Shown here one piece after another: positions 51,228 to 60,579 of a stretch of DNA of 64,000 nucleotides (the first letter of the stretch is position 1; the number at the start of each line of letters is the position of its first letter). The translations under genes were made by a program, and so were the position numbers. This stretch comes from Alkalihalobacillus sp. CinArs1 (GTDB lineage: Bacteria; Bacillota; Bacilli; Bacillales; Guptibacillaceae): positions 992,001-1,056,000 of the forward strand of contig NZ_CANDOB010000002.1 of assembly GCF_947387515.1 (NCBI RefSeq), given 5' to 3'. Under the pieces are notes generated by a model, which was not told the DNA's origin, searched no databases, and saw only the letters and a program-made list of their open reading frames with translations.

Positions 51228-52982
51228 TTGGATACGTTTAAGAGATTAAAAGATTTTTATTGGCCGTATAAGAAGTTGTTCTTATGGTCTGTGTTCTCAT
51301 TGTTTTTTGTAACCGGAATCACGGTGGTATATCCGATGGTCCTGCAATTTACGATCGATGACGTCATTCTGAGTCAGGAGTATCAATGGGTTCCTTATCT
51401 CGCATTTGGATTTATTGGCATCATGTTGTTTAAGGGTATCGCTACATTCTTTCATCAGTACTTAGGGGATCTCTTTGGGGTAACAGCTGTCTATCGACTA
51501 AGAGAAGAGCTTTACAAAAAGCTTCAGTACTTACCTTTTCGATACTATGATAATGCGAAGACCGGAGATTTAATGTCACGCTTAACTGCTGATGTTGAAG
51601 GTTTTCGCTTTTTCCTTTCTTTTGGATTCGCACAAGTGATCAACTTTTTACTACTGATCACATTCAGTTTGATCGTCATGTTCAATTATTCTGTTCCGTT
51701 AGCGCTCGTAACGCTAGGAATGCTCCCTTTCCTCAGTATCGCAGTTTATCGCTTCGATAAAAACGTCCACCCAGCATTTAGAGGAATCCGGAAATCGATG
51801 GCGAGGTTAAATACGAAGGTACAAGAAAACATTAGCGGGATCAATACGGTCAAATCGCTATCGAGAGAAGACTTCGAGATCGGTAAGTTCGTAAACAGCA
51901 ATACGGACTATCGCGACAACTACTTAACGACGTCGAATATATGGGCGAAGTTCTTCCCGATGATGGAGTTTATCGGAAATCTCTGTGTGGTGTTCCTACT
52001 ATCATATGGTGGATATCTCGTATTCCAAAACCAGCTTCGACCTGGAGAACTCGTTGCTTTCTTTAGTCTTGTTTGGTACATCATCTGGCCGATCATGAAC
52101 TTAGGATTCGTCATCAACACTTTCTCTCAATCAAAAGCTTCAGGTGAGCGACTACTTGAAATTTTAGATGAACCTGAAGATATATCTGATAAAGAAGGTG
52201 CCATCGAGGTGAACCGTTTAGAAGGTCATGTTGAGTTTAAACATGTGACGCACAAGTATGCTTCTGAAGATGACGAGGCGTTGAAGGATATTTCTTTTGA
52301 TGCACCAAAAGGTACAACAATTGGTTTATTAGGTGCAACGGGGTCAGGAAAGACAACGGTTACGCAGTTGATCGCTCGTTTTTATGAACCAGATAGTGGA
52401 GAGATCTTAATCGATGGTAAAAAGATCGATGACTATACATTCAAGTCTCTTAGGAGAAATATTGGCGTAGTGCTTCAAGAGACGTTCTTATTTTCATCAA
52501 CAATTCGCGATAATATTGCCTATGGCGATCCTGATGTTTCGTTCGAGAAAATTCAAGATGCAGCGAAACGTGCACAGGCGCATGAGTTCATTATGGAATT
52601 GCCTGAAGGGTATGACACGGTTCTTGGAGAGCGTGGAATGGGGCTTTCAGGAGGACAAAAACAACGAATTGCAATCGCTCGAGCTATATTGACAGATCCA
52701 AGTATTTTGATTCTCGATGATGCTACGAGTGCAGTCGATATGCAAACGGAGTTTAAGATTCAAAAAGCTTTCGAAGAAGTGATGAAGGGAAGAACGACGT
52801 TTATCATCGCGCATAGAATTTCTTCATTGAAGCATGCCGATGAAATCCTTGTATTGAATAAAGGAGAAATCGTTGAGCGCGGAAAGCATGATGAACTGAT
52901 TGAGAACGAAGGATACTACCGAGGTATCTACGATATTCAGTATCAAGATCAAAAAGAGATTATGAGTAGACAGACGGTTTGA
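51228..52982 (+). CDS. Heterodimeric ABC exporter subunit with degenerate Walker B
   Basis: 584 aa: six membrane helices (1-320) fused to an ATP-binding domain. Walker A GATGSGKTT, signature LSGGQKQR (canonical), and Walker B ILILDDATSAVD, with Asp in place of the catalytic Glu. This is the subunit that carries the non-hydrolysing site in exporters such as BmrCD, LmrCD and TM287/288. Lengths of the pair match YknU/YknV. Substrate likely drugs or lipids. TTG start with AAAGGTGGT. The partner follows after 19 bases. Confidence 0.92.
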   Translation: MDTFKRLKDFYWPYKKLFLWSVFSLFFVTGITVVYPMVLQFTIDDVILSQEYQWVPYLAFGFIGIMLFKGIATFFHQYLGDLFGVTAVYRLREELYKKLQYLPFRYYDNAKTGDLMSRLTADVEGFRFFLSFGFAQVINFLLLITFSLIVMFNYSVPLALVTLGMLPFLSIAVYRFDKNVHPAFRGIRKSMARLNTKVQENISGINTVKSLSREDFEIGKFVNSNTDYRDNYLTTSNIWAKFFPMMEFIGNLCVVFLLSYGGYLVFQNQLRPGELVAFFSLVWYIIWPIMNLGFVINTFSQSKASGERLLEILDEPEDISDKEGAIEVNRLEGHVEFKHVTHKYASEDDEALKDISFDAPKGTTIGLLGATGSGKTTVTQLIARFYEPDSGEILIDGKKIDDYTFKSLRRNIGVVLQETFLFSSTIRDNIAYGDPDVSFEKIQDAAKRAQAHEFIMELPEGYDTVLGERGMGLSGGQKQRIAIARAILTDPSILILDDATSAVDMQTEFKIQKAFEEVMKGRTTFIIAHRISSLKHADEILVLNKGEIVERGKHDELIENEGYYRGIYDIQYQDQKEIMSRQTV

Positions 52983-53001
52983 AAAGGGGTGAAAAAGCGA
53001 A

Positions 53002-54804
53002 ATGAAACAGAATCGTAGACAACGATTTCACTATTCTCAGGATTCAGCTATTGAAAAACAGTTTAACTGGAAGCAGATGACGAGGCTCCTAGGATACATG
53101 GAACCATATAAGAAAACCCTTCTCCCAAAAGCAATCATTACGATGCTTATTTCAACAGCTGTAAGGTTGATCGTTCCGATCTTTATCGGGGTATTGCTTT
53201 TCGATCATGCGATAAAAAATAAAGATGAAACGCTATTGATTCAGCTCATTATTGGTATAGCCGTGCTGTATGTCATTTCATGGATTTCGAACACATACCG
53301 TATCAAATGGACGAATCAGCTCGGTCAATACATCATCTATGATATTAGGCAGGGGTTATTTAAGCACATACAAAAGCTATCGCATGGATTCTTTGACAAA
53401 CGATCAGCAGGTTCAATCTTAGTAAGAATCATAAACGATGTAAATTCGATGCAAGAACTTTTTACAAATGGTGTTATCAACTTGTTAATGGATATCGTTT
53501 TATTACTTGGTATCCTCGTGGTCATGTTTATTCTAAGTCCAGAGTTGACGCTAGCGATCATGATCATCCTTCCGCTCATGTTCTTAATCTCGACTAGGCT
53601 ACGAAGAAGGATTAGGAGATCATGGCAGCAGGTTAGGGTGAAGCAAGCGAAGCTAAACTCTCACTTGAACGAAAGCATTCAAGGTATTCGCGTGACACAG
53701 TCTTATACACAGGAAACAGAGAACATGGACTTCTTTGAAGGCGTAAACCATGAAACATACTCAAGTTGGAAGGATGCGACGAAGAAGAGTGCGATGTTCC
53801 GACCTTTCGTAGAGATGTCGAATGCAATTGGAACAGCGATTCTGATTTGGTTTGGTGTCTATTTAATCCAAAACGGTCTCGATTATGGTGTCTTCGTAAC
53901 GTTTGCTTTTTACTTAGGAATGTTCTGGGAACCGATTTCAAGATTAGGTCAAGTATATAACCAGCTACTCGTAGCGATGGCTTCATCAGAGCGAATTTTT
54001 GAATTTTTAGATGAAAAGCCAAATGTTCCTGAGAAAAAGGATGCAAGAGAATTTAAAGAAATGAAAGGTGAAATCACGTTCGAAGACGTTGAATTCTCCT
54101 ATGATGAGAAAAGAAAAGCACTTCATCAGATGAGTTTAAGAATGAAAGCGGGAGAAACAGTTGCACTTGTTGGGCACACTGGTTCTGGTAAATCAACGAT
54201 CGCCAATCTGATCAGTAGGTTTTATGATCCTACAAACGGGTCAGTAAAAATCGATGGCGTCGATTTACGAGATGTTAAATTGGATAGTTTGCGCCAAAAA
54301 GTGAGTGTCGTGCTTCAAGATACGTTTATCTTTTCTGGTACGATTATGGAAAACATTCGTTTCGGTCGACCTGATGCAACAGATGAAGAAGTACTCGAAG
54401 CAGCAGAAGCAGTCGGAGCGGATCAGTTTATCAAGAGGCTAAGCAATGGGTATGAAACGGAAGTTGAAGAGAGGGGTAACGTACTTTCAGTGGGTGAACG
54501 TCAGTTGTTATCTTTCGCCCGCGCTTTATTAGCCGATCCGAGAATTTTGATACTCGATGAAGCAACCGCTAGTATCGACACAGAAACTGAGCTCAAGATT
54601 CAGAACGCACTAAACGTCGTGCTTGAAGGTAGAACTGCGATTATGATCGCCCATAGGCTGTCAACGATCCGTGGAGCAGACAATATTATCGTGTTAGATC
54701 ATGGTCGTATATTAGAGCAGGGAGATCATAACGAATTGATGCGTAAAGGTGGAACCTACTACGAATTAGTCCGTTCACAGTTTAATATGATGGATGCAGG
54801 ATAA
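53002..54804 (+). CDS. Heterodimeric ABC exporter subunit with catalytic Walker B
   Basis: 600 aa with the same architecture. Walker A GHTGSGKST, Walker B ILILDEATASID with the catalytic Glu. The signature is LSVGERQ instead of LSGGQ, which pairs with the degenerate Walker B of the partner. Together they form one active and one degenerate ATP site. A soluble N-terminal stretch of about 30 residues precedes the first helix. Terminator follows. Confidence 0.92.
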   Translation: MKQNRRQRFHYSQDSAIEKQFNWKQMTRLLGYMEPYKKTLLPKAIITMLISTAVRLIVPIFIGVLLFDHAIKNKDETLLIQLIIGIAVLYVISWISNTYRIKWTNQLGQYIIYDIRQGLFKHIQKLSHGFFDKRSAGSILVRIINDVNSMQELFTNGVINLLMDIVLLLGILVVMFILSPELTLAIMIILPLMFLISTRLRRRIRRSWQQVRVKQAKLNSHLNESIQGIRVTQSYTQETENMDFFEGVNHETYSSWKDATKKSAMFRPFVEMSNAIGTAILIWFGVYLIQNGLDYGVFVTFAFYLGMFWEPISRLGQVYNQLLVAMASSERIFEFLDEKPNVPEKKDAREFKEMKGEITFEDVEFSYDEKRKALHQMSLRMKAGETVALVGHTGSGKSTIANLISRFYDPTNGSVKIDGVDLRDVKLDSLRQKVSVVLQDTFIFSGTIMENIRFGRPDATDEEVLEAAEAVGADQFIKRLSNGYETEVEERGNVLSVGERQLLSFARALLADPRILILDEATASIDTETELKIQNALNVVLEGRTAIMIAHRLSTIRGADNIIVLDHGRILEQGDHNELMRKGGTYYELVRSQFNMMDAG

Positions 54805-54805
54805 T

Positions 54806-54835
54806 AAAGAAGTCCTTTTCGGGCTTCTTTTTTTA
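54806..54835 (+). terminator. Terminator after the ABC exporter operon
   Basis: AAGAAGTCC / GGGCTTCTT stem, then seven T. Confidence 0.85.
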
Positions 54836-54842
54836 TTTTAGA

Positions 54843-54860
54843 TTGTGATACTTGTCACAA
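54843..54860 (+). promoter_or_regulatory. Rex operator (NADH/NAD+ redox control) before cydA
   Basis: TTGTGATACTTGTCACAA: perfect half-sites TTGTGA-N6-TCACAA, as in Rex boxes of Gram-positive respiratory and fermentative genes. It overlaps the -35 element of the promoter below. Confidence 0.78.
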
Positions 54861-54880
54861 AGTCCTTGTTCAGTCATAAT
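54852..54880 (+). promoter_or_regulatory. Sigma-A promoter of cydAB
   Basis: TTGTCA (54852-54857), 17 bases, CATAAT (54875-54880). The -35 lies inside the Rex palindrome, so Rex binding would exclude RNA polymerase. Confidence 0.6.
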
Positions 54881-54980
54881 AGATTTGTAGAAAGCTTCAC
54901 ATGTTTGTTAGTTTTTGTTCAAGTTGATAAGGGAAGATTGTTTACAAGACTTTGAGTTGATCTAAAAGGGGATGAAGTAG

Positions 54981-56315
54981 GTGGAAATGGATTCAGCAAT
55001 GCTCAGCAGGCTTTTAACAAGCCTTACACTAGGGTTTCATATAATCTTTGCAACTCTCGGTGTTGGTGTGCCTTTGCTTATTAGTTTAGCAGAATGGATC
55101 GGGATCAAGCGCAATGACCCTTACTACACGTTATTAGCAAGACGCTGGTCAAGAGGGTTTGTTGTAACTGTTGCAGTAGGGGTTGTGACAGGAACGGCTA
55201 TTGGCTTACAGCTTTCTTTACTCTGGCCAAACTTTATGCAGCTTGCCGGTCAGGTAATCAGTTTGCCTTTATTCTTAGAAACGTTTGCGTTTTTCTTTGA
55301 AGCAATCTTTCTAGGAATCTATTTATATACATGGGATCGATTTAAAAAGCCAATCTACCACTGGTTGATTTCAATACCAGTCGTAATCGGTTCAACCATG
55401 TCGGCAGTCTTTATCTCTACAGTCAATGCGTTTATGAATGCTCCACAAGGTTTTACGATGGTCGATGGTGTATTGACTGATATAGAACCGCTTGCTGCGA
55501 TGTTTAATCCTGCGACGCCAACTAAAGTAGGTCATGTTGTAATGTCCGCATACCTTACATCGGCAATCGTACTAGCCGCGATCACAGCATTTATGATGCT
55601 CAGGGGCAAGACTGGTACGTATTACAAAAAAGCGTTGAAACTGACGATGACAGCAGGTTTTATTTTTGCGATTGGGACCGCGATGGTAGGGGATTTCGCA
55701 GGGAAGTTTCTTGCGGAATACCAACCTGAAAAACTAGCTGCTGCAGAATGGCATTTTGAAACAACTGGGAATGCAGGGTTAATTGTTGGAGGTATTCTAG
55801 ATGAAGAGAATGAAGAAGTTAAATACGGTCTCGTGTTACCTAACTTCTTAAGTATCCTTGCTCACGGTAACCCGAGTGCGGAAGTGATGGGCTTAGATCA
55901 AGTACCAGAAGATGAAACACCGCCACTCTTTATCCATTACCTTTTTGATGGCATGGTAGGAATCGGAATGTATTTAGCAGCTCTGACGTTCTTCTATATG
56001 CTCGCTTTAAGGGTTAAACGATTCAACCCGGGTAACAGATGGTTACTAAGGCTTATCGTCATTGCAGGACCGCTTTCGATGCTTGCAATTGAATTTGGAT
56101 GGATTTTCTCAGAAGTGGGGCGTCAGCCTTGGATCCTTTGGGACATTCTCCGAACAGGTCACGCTGCAACAACGTCGGATCACGTAGGCTTGATGCTGAT
56201 CTTGTTCTTATTGTTATACATCGTCCTCGGGACGCTTTGTGTCATCGTTCTTAGAAAGATGTTCCACTCGAATCCAGCAGAAAATGAGTTAGAGGAAATC
56301 GCAAAATCTAGATAG
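54981..56315 (+). CDS. cydA: Cytochrome bd-type quinol oxidase subunit I
   Basis: 444 aa, about nine membrane helices. Expected heme b595 ligand His in TLGFHIIFATLG (residue 20), a Met/His pair further on, and the signature GRQPWILWDILRTGHA. Oxidises menaquinol and reduces O2 without proton pumping. The short quinol loop and length are closer to the YthA class (443 aa) than to CydA (468 aa) of B. subtilis. Start GTG at 54981 or ATG at 54987. Rex-controlled promoter upstream; cydB follows after 12 bases. Confidence 0.93.
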   Translation: MEMDSAMLSRLLTSLTLGFHIIFATLGVGVPLLISLAEWIGIKRNDPYYTLLARRWSRGFVVTVAVGVVTGTAIGLQLSLLWPNFMQLAGQVISLPLFLETFAFFFEAIFLGIYLYTWDRFKKPIYHWLISIPVVIGSTMSAVFISTVNAFMNAPQGFTMVDGVLTDIEPLAAMFNPATPTKVGHVVMSAYLTSAIVLAAITAFMMLRGKTGTYYKKALKLTMTAGFIFAIGTAMVGDFAGKFLAEYQPEKLAAAEWHFETTGNAGLIVGGILDEENEEVKYGLVLPNFLSILAHGNPSAEVMGLDQVPEDETPPLFIHYLFDGMVGIGMYLAALTFFYMLALRVKRFNPGNRWLLRLIVIAGPLSMLAIEFGWIFSEVGRQPWILWDILRTGHAATTSDHVGLMLILFLLLYIVLGTLCVIVLRKMFHSNPAENELEEIAKSR

Positions 56316-56327
56316 GGGGGTGTCAAA

Positions 56328-57344
56328 TTGGATATTCAGGTTATAGGGATCACGGTGTTATGGGTATTTCTATATGGCTATCTAATCACTGCTTCAATCG
56401 ATTTCGGAGCCGGCTTCTTTGCATACTATGGAGAATTAACAGGCCGAGATCATATCATCAACCGTATTATCAGTCGGTACTTATCTCCGGTTTGGGAAGT
56501 CACGAATGTGTTCTTCGTATTCTTTTTTGTAGGTCTGATCGGTTTCTTTCCAGACACAGCATATTATTTCGGAACAGCGTTGCTTGTGCCTGGAAGTATT
56601 GCGATCATTCTCATAGCCATCAGAGGATCATTTTATGCGTTCGGGAACTACGGTGCAAAAAAGAGTAAAGTGTATACCTTCTTGTATGGAGTGACAGGGT
56701 TATTGATCCCTGCTTCGCTCTCAACGGCACTCACTTTATCTGAAGGTGGTTTCATAGAAGAAGTGGATGGCAACGTCACGTTTCTCGCAGGTGAACTTTT
56801 CACAAGTTTTTATTCTTGGTCAGTCGTGTTACTTGCAATCGTTTCTGTATTGTTCATCAGTGCAGCATTTCTTACGTTTTATGCAAGCAGAGCGAATGAT
56901 ACGCCTGCGCTTGAGCTTCTAAGGAAATACGCTCTCTTTTGGAGCGCACCAACCATTTTAGCTAGTATACTCGTCTTCGTAGCGCTGCAGCAACACAACC
57001 CTGAGCATTTTGCGAGCACGCTCGACTATGCATGGCTGTTTATTGCATCACTGTTTTGTTTCTTAGTTGCAACATACTTGATCTTTCATAAGAAACGCTA
57101 TGGAACAGCCTTTATCTTTGTTATGCTGCAATTCTTTTTTGCGTTCTTTGGCTACGGGGTGTCACACCTCCCGTGGATTTTATACGACTACGTTACGATT
57201 TACTCTGGCTACACGAACGAAACGATGGGGGTTTACCTAGTAATTGCGTTCGTAGCAGGACTATGCTTACTCGTACCTTCTCTAATCTTATTGATGCGAC
57301 TATTCCTCTTTGATGCTGAGTATGTAAAAGGGAACAAGTCGTAA
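56328..57344 (+). CDS. cydB: Cytochrome bd-type quinol oxidase subunit II
   Basis: 338 aa, eight or nine membrane helices. Begins VIGITVLWVFLYGYLITASIDFGAGFF, the typical CydB start with FGAG. SPVWEVTNVF and LPWILYDYVTIY are also characteristic. TTG start with GGGGGGTG upstream. No cydCD heme/thiol exporter genes follow, unlike in the B. subtilis cydABCD operon, which again fits the ythAB type. Confidence 0.93.
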   Translation: MDIQVIGITVLWVFLYGYLITASIDFGAGFFAYYGELTGRDHIINRIISRYLSPVWEVTNVFFVFFFVGLIGFFPDTAYYFGTALLVPGSIAIILIAIRGSFYAFGNYGAKKSKVYTFLYGVTGLLIPASLSTALTLSEGGFIEEVDGNVTFLAGELFTSFYSWSVVLLAIVSVLFISAAFLTFYASRANDTPALELLRKYALFWSAPTILASILVFVALQQHNPEHFASTLDYAWLFIASLFCFLVATYLIFHKKRYGTAFIFVMLQFFFAFFGYGVSHLPWILYDYVTIYSGYTNETMGVYLVIAFVAGLCLLVPSLILLMRLFLFDAEYVKGNKS

Positions 57345-57354
57345 AGAGATCATA

Positions 57355-57382
57355 TTGACACGGTGGTACAACGTGATAGGAT
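57355..57382 (+). promoter_or_regulatory. Candidate sigma-A promoter of ktrC
   Basis: TTGACA, 16 bases, TAGGAT. Leader of about 60 bases, with a strong hairpin in it. Confidence 0.45.
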
Positions 57383-57391
57383 AGAGTTAAC

Positions 57392-57424
57392 AACGTGGCA
57401 GCGGATCGCTGTCACGTTTCTTTC
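57392..57424 (+). promoter_or_regulatory. Leader hairpin of ktrC (terminator-like)
   Basis: AACGTGGCAGCG and CGCTGTCACGTT form a 12-position stem with a 3-base loop and a single G-T mismatch, followed by TTCTTT. It lies between promoter and start codon. It could be the cydAB terminator, an attenuator, or an mRNA stabiliser. The ACAACGTG octamer at 57368 offers an alternative partner for CACGTT. Confidence 0.5.
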
Positions 57425-57448
57425 CGAGATAAGTAGGAGGAGTGTACG

Positions 57449-58114
57449 TTGAAAAAACAATTTGCGGTTATTGGACTAGGCCGTTTTGGCGGTAGTATAT
57501 GCAAATCATTGAGTCAACAGGGAATGGAAGTTCTCGCAATCGATATGGATGAAGACAAAGTTAACGAATTTTCCTCCGTAGCAACGCACGCTGTTATCGC
57601 AGATTCAACGGATGAGAGCGTATTAAAAAATCTAGGTATACGAAATTTTGATCACGTGATTGTCGCGATCGGAGATAATATCCAGTCAAGTATCCTTACA
57701 ACGTTGATCTTGAAAGAGCTAGGTGTAAGTAACATTACGGTAAAAGCTCAAAATGATTATCATGAAAAAGTTCTGAACAAGATCGGTGCTGATAAGATCG
57801 TTCACCCAGAGAGAGATATGGGGATGAGGATTGCTCATAATATCATATCGAATAGTGTACTCGACTATTTAGAGCTTTCAGATGAACATAGTATCGTCGA
57901 ACTTATCGCAAACTCAAGAATGGATAATAAAACGATTATCGAGCTCGATATCCGAGCAAAGTACGGTGCCAACATCGTTGCAATTAAGAATGGTGATGAC
58001 ATCATCGTTTCTCCTCAAGCGGACCAGAAGATCTACAAGGGAGATATTTTGATCGTGATCGGCTCAGATCAAGACATCAACCGTTTAGAGCGCCAGCTGC
58101 TTAATAGAGATTAA
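57449..58114 (+). CDS. ktrC: Potassium channel gating subunit KtrC (TrkA/RCK family)
   Basis: 221 aa cytosolic ring-forming protein that gates the KtrD/KtrB potassium channel. RCK_N domain with NAD/ATP-type loop GLGRFGGSICKSL and acidic IDMDEDKV. RCK_C domain (about 140-221, IVELIANSRMDNKTIIELDI to VIGSDQDINRLE) is the c-di-AMP-binding domain in KtrA/KtrC. TTG start after AGGAGGAG. Adjacent to rnjA as in B. subtilis (ykqB-ykqC). Terminator follows. Confidence 0.93.
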   Translation: MKKQFAVIGLGRFGGSICKSLSQQGMEVLAIDMDEDKVNEFSSVATHAVIADSTDESVLKNLGIRNFDHVIVAIGDNIQSSILTTLILKELGVSNITVKAQNDYHEKVLNKIGADKIVHPERDMGMRIAHNIISNSVLDYLELSDEHSIVELIANSRMDNKTIIELDIRAKYGANIVAIKNGDDIIVSPQADQKIYKGDILIVIGSDQDINRLERQLLNRD

Positions 58115-58121
58115 TCAAAAA

Positions 58122-58154
58122 AACGCCTGTCATCGTGACAGGCGGTTTTTTCAG
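58122..58154 (+). terminator. Terminator after ktrC
   Basis: CGCCTGTC / GACAGGCG stem, then six T. Confidence 0.9.
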
Positions 58155-58356
58155 TTTAAATGATGACTTCGTTCTAGTAGTGTCTATACCGCAGAAAAAC
58201 AGATTGTTTAAAGAGAATCAAGTTTTTTTCTTCATGCAAGACGTGTACATTCTAATTAGATTTAGGAAAGGAAATATTTCATATCCTGAGCTCTAATGAA
58301 GAAGCGTTCTACTGTTTTTAAATCAATTCTTTTAGGTTTTAGAATACATTTAACGC

Positions 58357-58475
58357 AGATTGGAGCGGAAGGATACTTGACTCCTGCGGGATATGCGGGA
58401 CAGGTAAGACCCCGCAGGAACGAGGAGGCTTACCGCCCGCCACGCGGAAAGCAAGTATCCTGGAGCGCAAATCCC
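58357..58475. repeat. Palindromic dispersed Bacillaceae repeat (about 120 bases)
   Basis: GC-rich against its surroundings. Arms AGGATACTTG (58369-58378) and CAAGTATCCT pair perfectly. Inside, CCTGCGGG pairs with CCCGCAGG and GGTAAG with CTTACC, and CGAGGAGGCTTACCGCCCGC follows. I recognise this layout (TGGAGCGGAAGG at the left end, CTGGAGCG at the right) from many intergenic copies in Bacillus-type genomes. It would fold into a branched RNA in either orientation. Confidence 0.75.
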
Positions 58476-58516
58476 ACCCATAATGGATCGTTACCTATTA
58501 ACGATACTCGACAATC

Positions 58517-58555
58517 TAAAAAAGACCGCCTATCGAAGTGATAGGCGGTCTTTAA
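58517..58555. terminator. rnjA terminator
   Basis: 14-base-pair stem AAAGACCGCCTATC and complement; T run on the minus strand. Confidence 0.9.
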
Positions 58556-58563
58556 TCATATTT

Positions 58564-60231
58564 TTAGATCTCCATGATGATCGGTAGGATCATTGGACGA
58601 CGCTTTGTTTTCTCGTAAAGGAATGGTGCAAGCGTATCAGTGATTTCATTCTTGATCTCAGACCACTGACTCGTACGCTTCTCCATGACGCCATTAAGAT
58701 GCTTCGATAGAAGATCTTGTGCATCATTGATAAGATCTCCAGATTCTCTCATGTAAACAAAGCCGCGTGAGATGATGTCTGGGCCAGAAAGAATCTTGAA
58801 TTCCTTCATGTTGATGCTGACAACAACGATAACAAGACCTTCCTCAGAGAGAATCTTGCGGTCACGGAGAACGATGTTACCGATATCTCCGATTCCTTTT
58901 CCATCCACGTATACAGAACCTGATGGAATTTTACCGCTGATCGATGCTTCATTTTCGCTTAGAGCTAGCACTTCACCATTGTCCATGATGAATGAGTGGT
59001 CTTGTGGAATGCCACAGTCCTGAGCGAGTTTCGTATGCATCTTAAGCATTCTGTATTCACCGTGGATCGGCATAAAGAACTTTGGCTTGATCAGGCGAAG
59101 CATCAATTTCTGTTCATCTTGCCCACCGTGTCCGGAAGTATGGATATCACTTAGTTTGTGATGGATAACTTCAGCTCCAGCACGAGACAGCTGGTTAATA
59201 ATTCTCGAAACGCTTACCTGGTTACCAGGGATCGGCGAAGAGGAGAATACAACTGTATCACCAGGGATGATTTGAATTTGACGGTGCGTACCGTTAGCGA
59301 TACGAGATAGCGCAGCCATCGGCTCTCCTTGACTTCCTGTACAAAGGATCGTTACTTGATTTTCTGGAAGTCTGTTGATTTGATGCGCATCGATGAACGT
59401 ATCTTTCGGCGCACGAATGTATCCGAGTTCTTGTCCAATCGTAATGTTCGCTTCCATACTACGTCCAAATACCGCGACCTTACGTCCGTTTTCAACCGCA
59501 GCTTCAACAACTTGCTGAAGACGGTGGATGTTTGATGCGAACGTTGCGAAAATAACGCGGCCATCTACTTTTCTAAAAATGTCCTGAATCGTCTCACCGA
59601 CGCGACTCTCAGACATCGTAAAGCCAGGAACTTCACTGTTTGTTGAGTCAGATAGAAGTGCTAATACGCCTTCTTTCCCGATCTCGGCCATCTTAGTAAG
59701 GTTAGCTGGCTCACCTACTGGAGTGAAGTCAAACTTGAAGTCACCTGTATGAACGATGTTTCCAGGTGGTGTCTTAACGACTACTCCAAAGGAATCTGGA
59801 ATACTGTGCGTTGTTCTGAAGAACGCAACAGATGTTTTTCTAAACTTGATGATGTCATCTTCTGTAATTTCGTTAAGAGACGCTCCTCTTAGAAGGCCGT
59901 GTTCTTCAAGTTTGTTTCGGATGAATCCTAGCGCAAGCTTACCTCCAAAGATCGGGACGTTAATCTCACGCAGTAAGTATGGGATACCACCGATATGGTC
60001 TTCGTGACCATGTGTGATGAAAAGTCCTTTAATCTTATCTTGGTTTTTCACAAGGTAAGAATAATCAGGAATTACATAATCGATTCCTAGTAACTCTTCT
60101 TCAGGGAACTTAACCCCTGCATCGACCAGGATAATTTCATCCTGGAACTGAATACCGTACATGTTTTTGCCGATTTCTCCTAGTCCACCGAGTGCAAAAA
60201 CGGCTGTTTGATGATTTTTAACAAATTTCAT
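58564..60231 (-). CDS. rnjA: Ribonuclease J1
   Basis: Metallo-beta-lactamase/beta-CASP endo- and 5'-3' exoribonuclease central to mRNA turnover and 16S rRNA maturation. 555 aa, the length of B. subtilis RNase J1. Zinc motif HGHEDH at residues 74-79, HTGDFKFD, beta-CASP domain (about 210-370), the closing PIHGEYR, then a C-terminal domain with [16 protein letters not shown]. Separated from rpoY by 3 bases. Confidence 0.97.
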   Translation of the reverse strand: MKFVKNHQTAVFALGGLGEIGKNMYGIQFQDEIILVDAGVKFPEEELLGIDYVIPDYSYLVKNQDKIKGLFITHGHEDHIGGIPYLLREINVPIFGGKLALGFIRNKLEEHGLLRGASLNEITEDDIIKFRKTSVAFFRTTHSIPDSFGVVVKTPPGNIVHTGDFKFDFTPVGEPANLTKMAEIGKEGVLALLSDSTNSEVPGFTMSESRVGETIQDIFRKVDGRVIFATFASNIHRLQQVVEAAVENGRKVAVFGRSMEANITIGQELGYIRAPKDTFIDAHQINRLPENQVTILCTGSQGEPMAALSRIANGTHRQIQIIPGDTVVFSSSPIPGNQVSVSRIINQLSRAGAEVIHHKLSDIHTSGHGGQDEQKLMLRLIKPKFFMPIHGEYRMLKMHTKLAQDCGIPQDHSFIMDNGEVLALSENEASISGKIPSGSVYVDGKGIGDIGNIVLRDRKILSEEGLVIVVVSINMKEFKILSGPDIISRGFVYMRESGDLINDAQDLLSKHLNGVMEKRTSQWSEIKNEITDTLAPFLYEKTKRRPMILPIIMEI

Positions 60232-60234
60232 AGT

Positions 60235-60444
60235 TTATACATTCTCCAATTCAAAGTGCTCTGATTTTTGCTCGAATTCTAGAAATTCATCTTCTACTGT
60301 TTGAATGAATTCGATATTGTAGTTGCGTTCCTTTAATTTATAGCGAACTTCCCGTTCAGAATTAGCCTCAACGTACAGGCTGTTTGTTCGCTCTCTTACA
60401 GGAACCTCCTTTTTTGTTTCTTGATAGTAAACCTTATAAATCAT
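60235..60444 (-). CDS. rpoY: RNA polymerase epsilon subunit RpoY (YkzG)
   Basis: 69 aa: [20 protein letters not shown], then [18 protein letters not shown] and an acidic tail. Small accessory subunit that binds the beta' region of Firmicute RNA polymerase and is thought to protect it, e.g. from phage proteins. GGAGAG is 8 bases before the ATG at 60444; the longer frame up to 60525 has no site. Same rpoY-rnjA order as in B. subtilis. Confidence 0.95.
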   Translation of the reverse strand: MIYKVYYQETKKEVPVRERTNSLYVEANSEREVRYKLKERNYNIEFIQTVEDEFLEFEQKSEHFELENV

Positions 60445-60579
60445 TCTAAATCTCTCCTTAACCAAGACAATTTGTGTGCATCTCCGTTTATTATATAGGA
60501 AATTGGTTTCTTTTTCATGTTTCAAATAGATTTTCCATTATAAAAATAGAGATTTACCGCGCCATGAAAGGAAAAATTC

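Larger units (their letters stand above)
58155..58563. other. 409-base intergenic region between ktrC and rnjA
   Basis: Contains a palindromic dispersed repeat and the rnjA terminator. An 81-codon frame at 58296-58541 runs through the repeat but has no ribosome site and a composition set by the repeat, so I do not call it a gene. Confidence 0.7.

Noticed and set aside
57383-57448. c-di-AMP (ydaO-type) riboswitch before ktrC
   Set aside because: The leader is too short and only one simple hairpin is present.
58296-58541. 81-codon ORF between ktrC and rnjA
   Set aside because: It lies across the palindromic repeat, has no Shine-Dalgarno site, and its sequence is dictated by the repeat.
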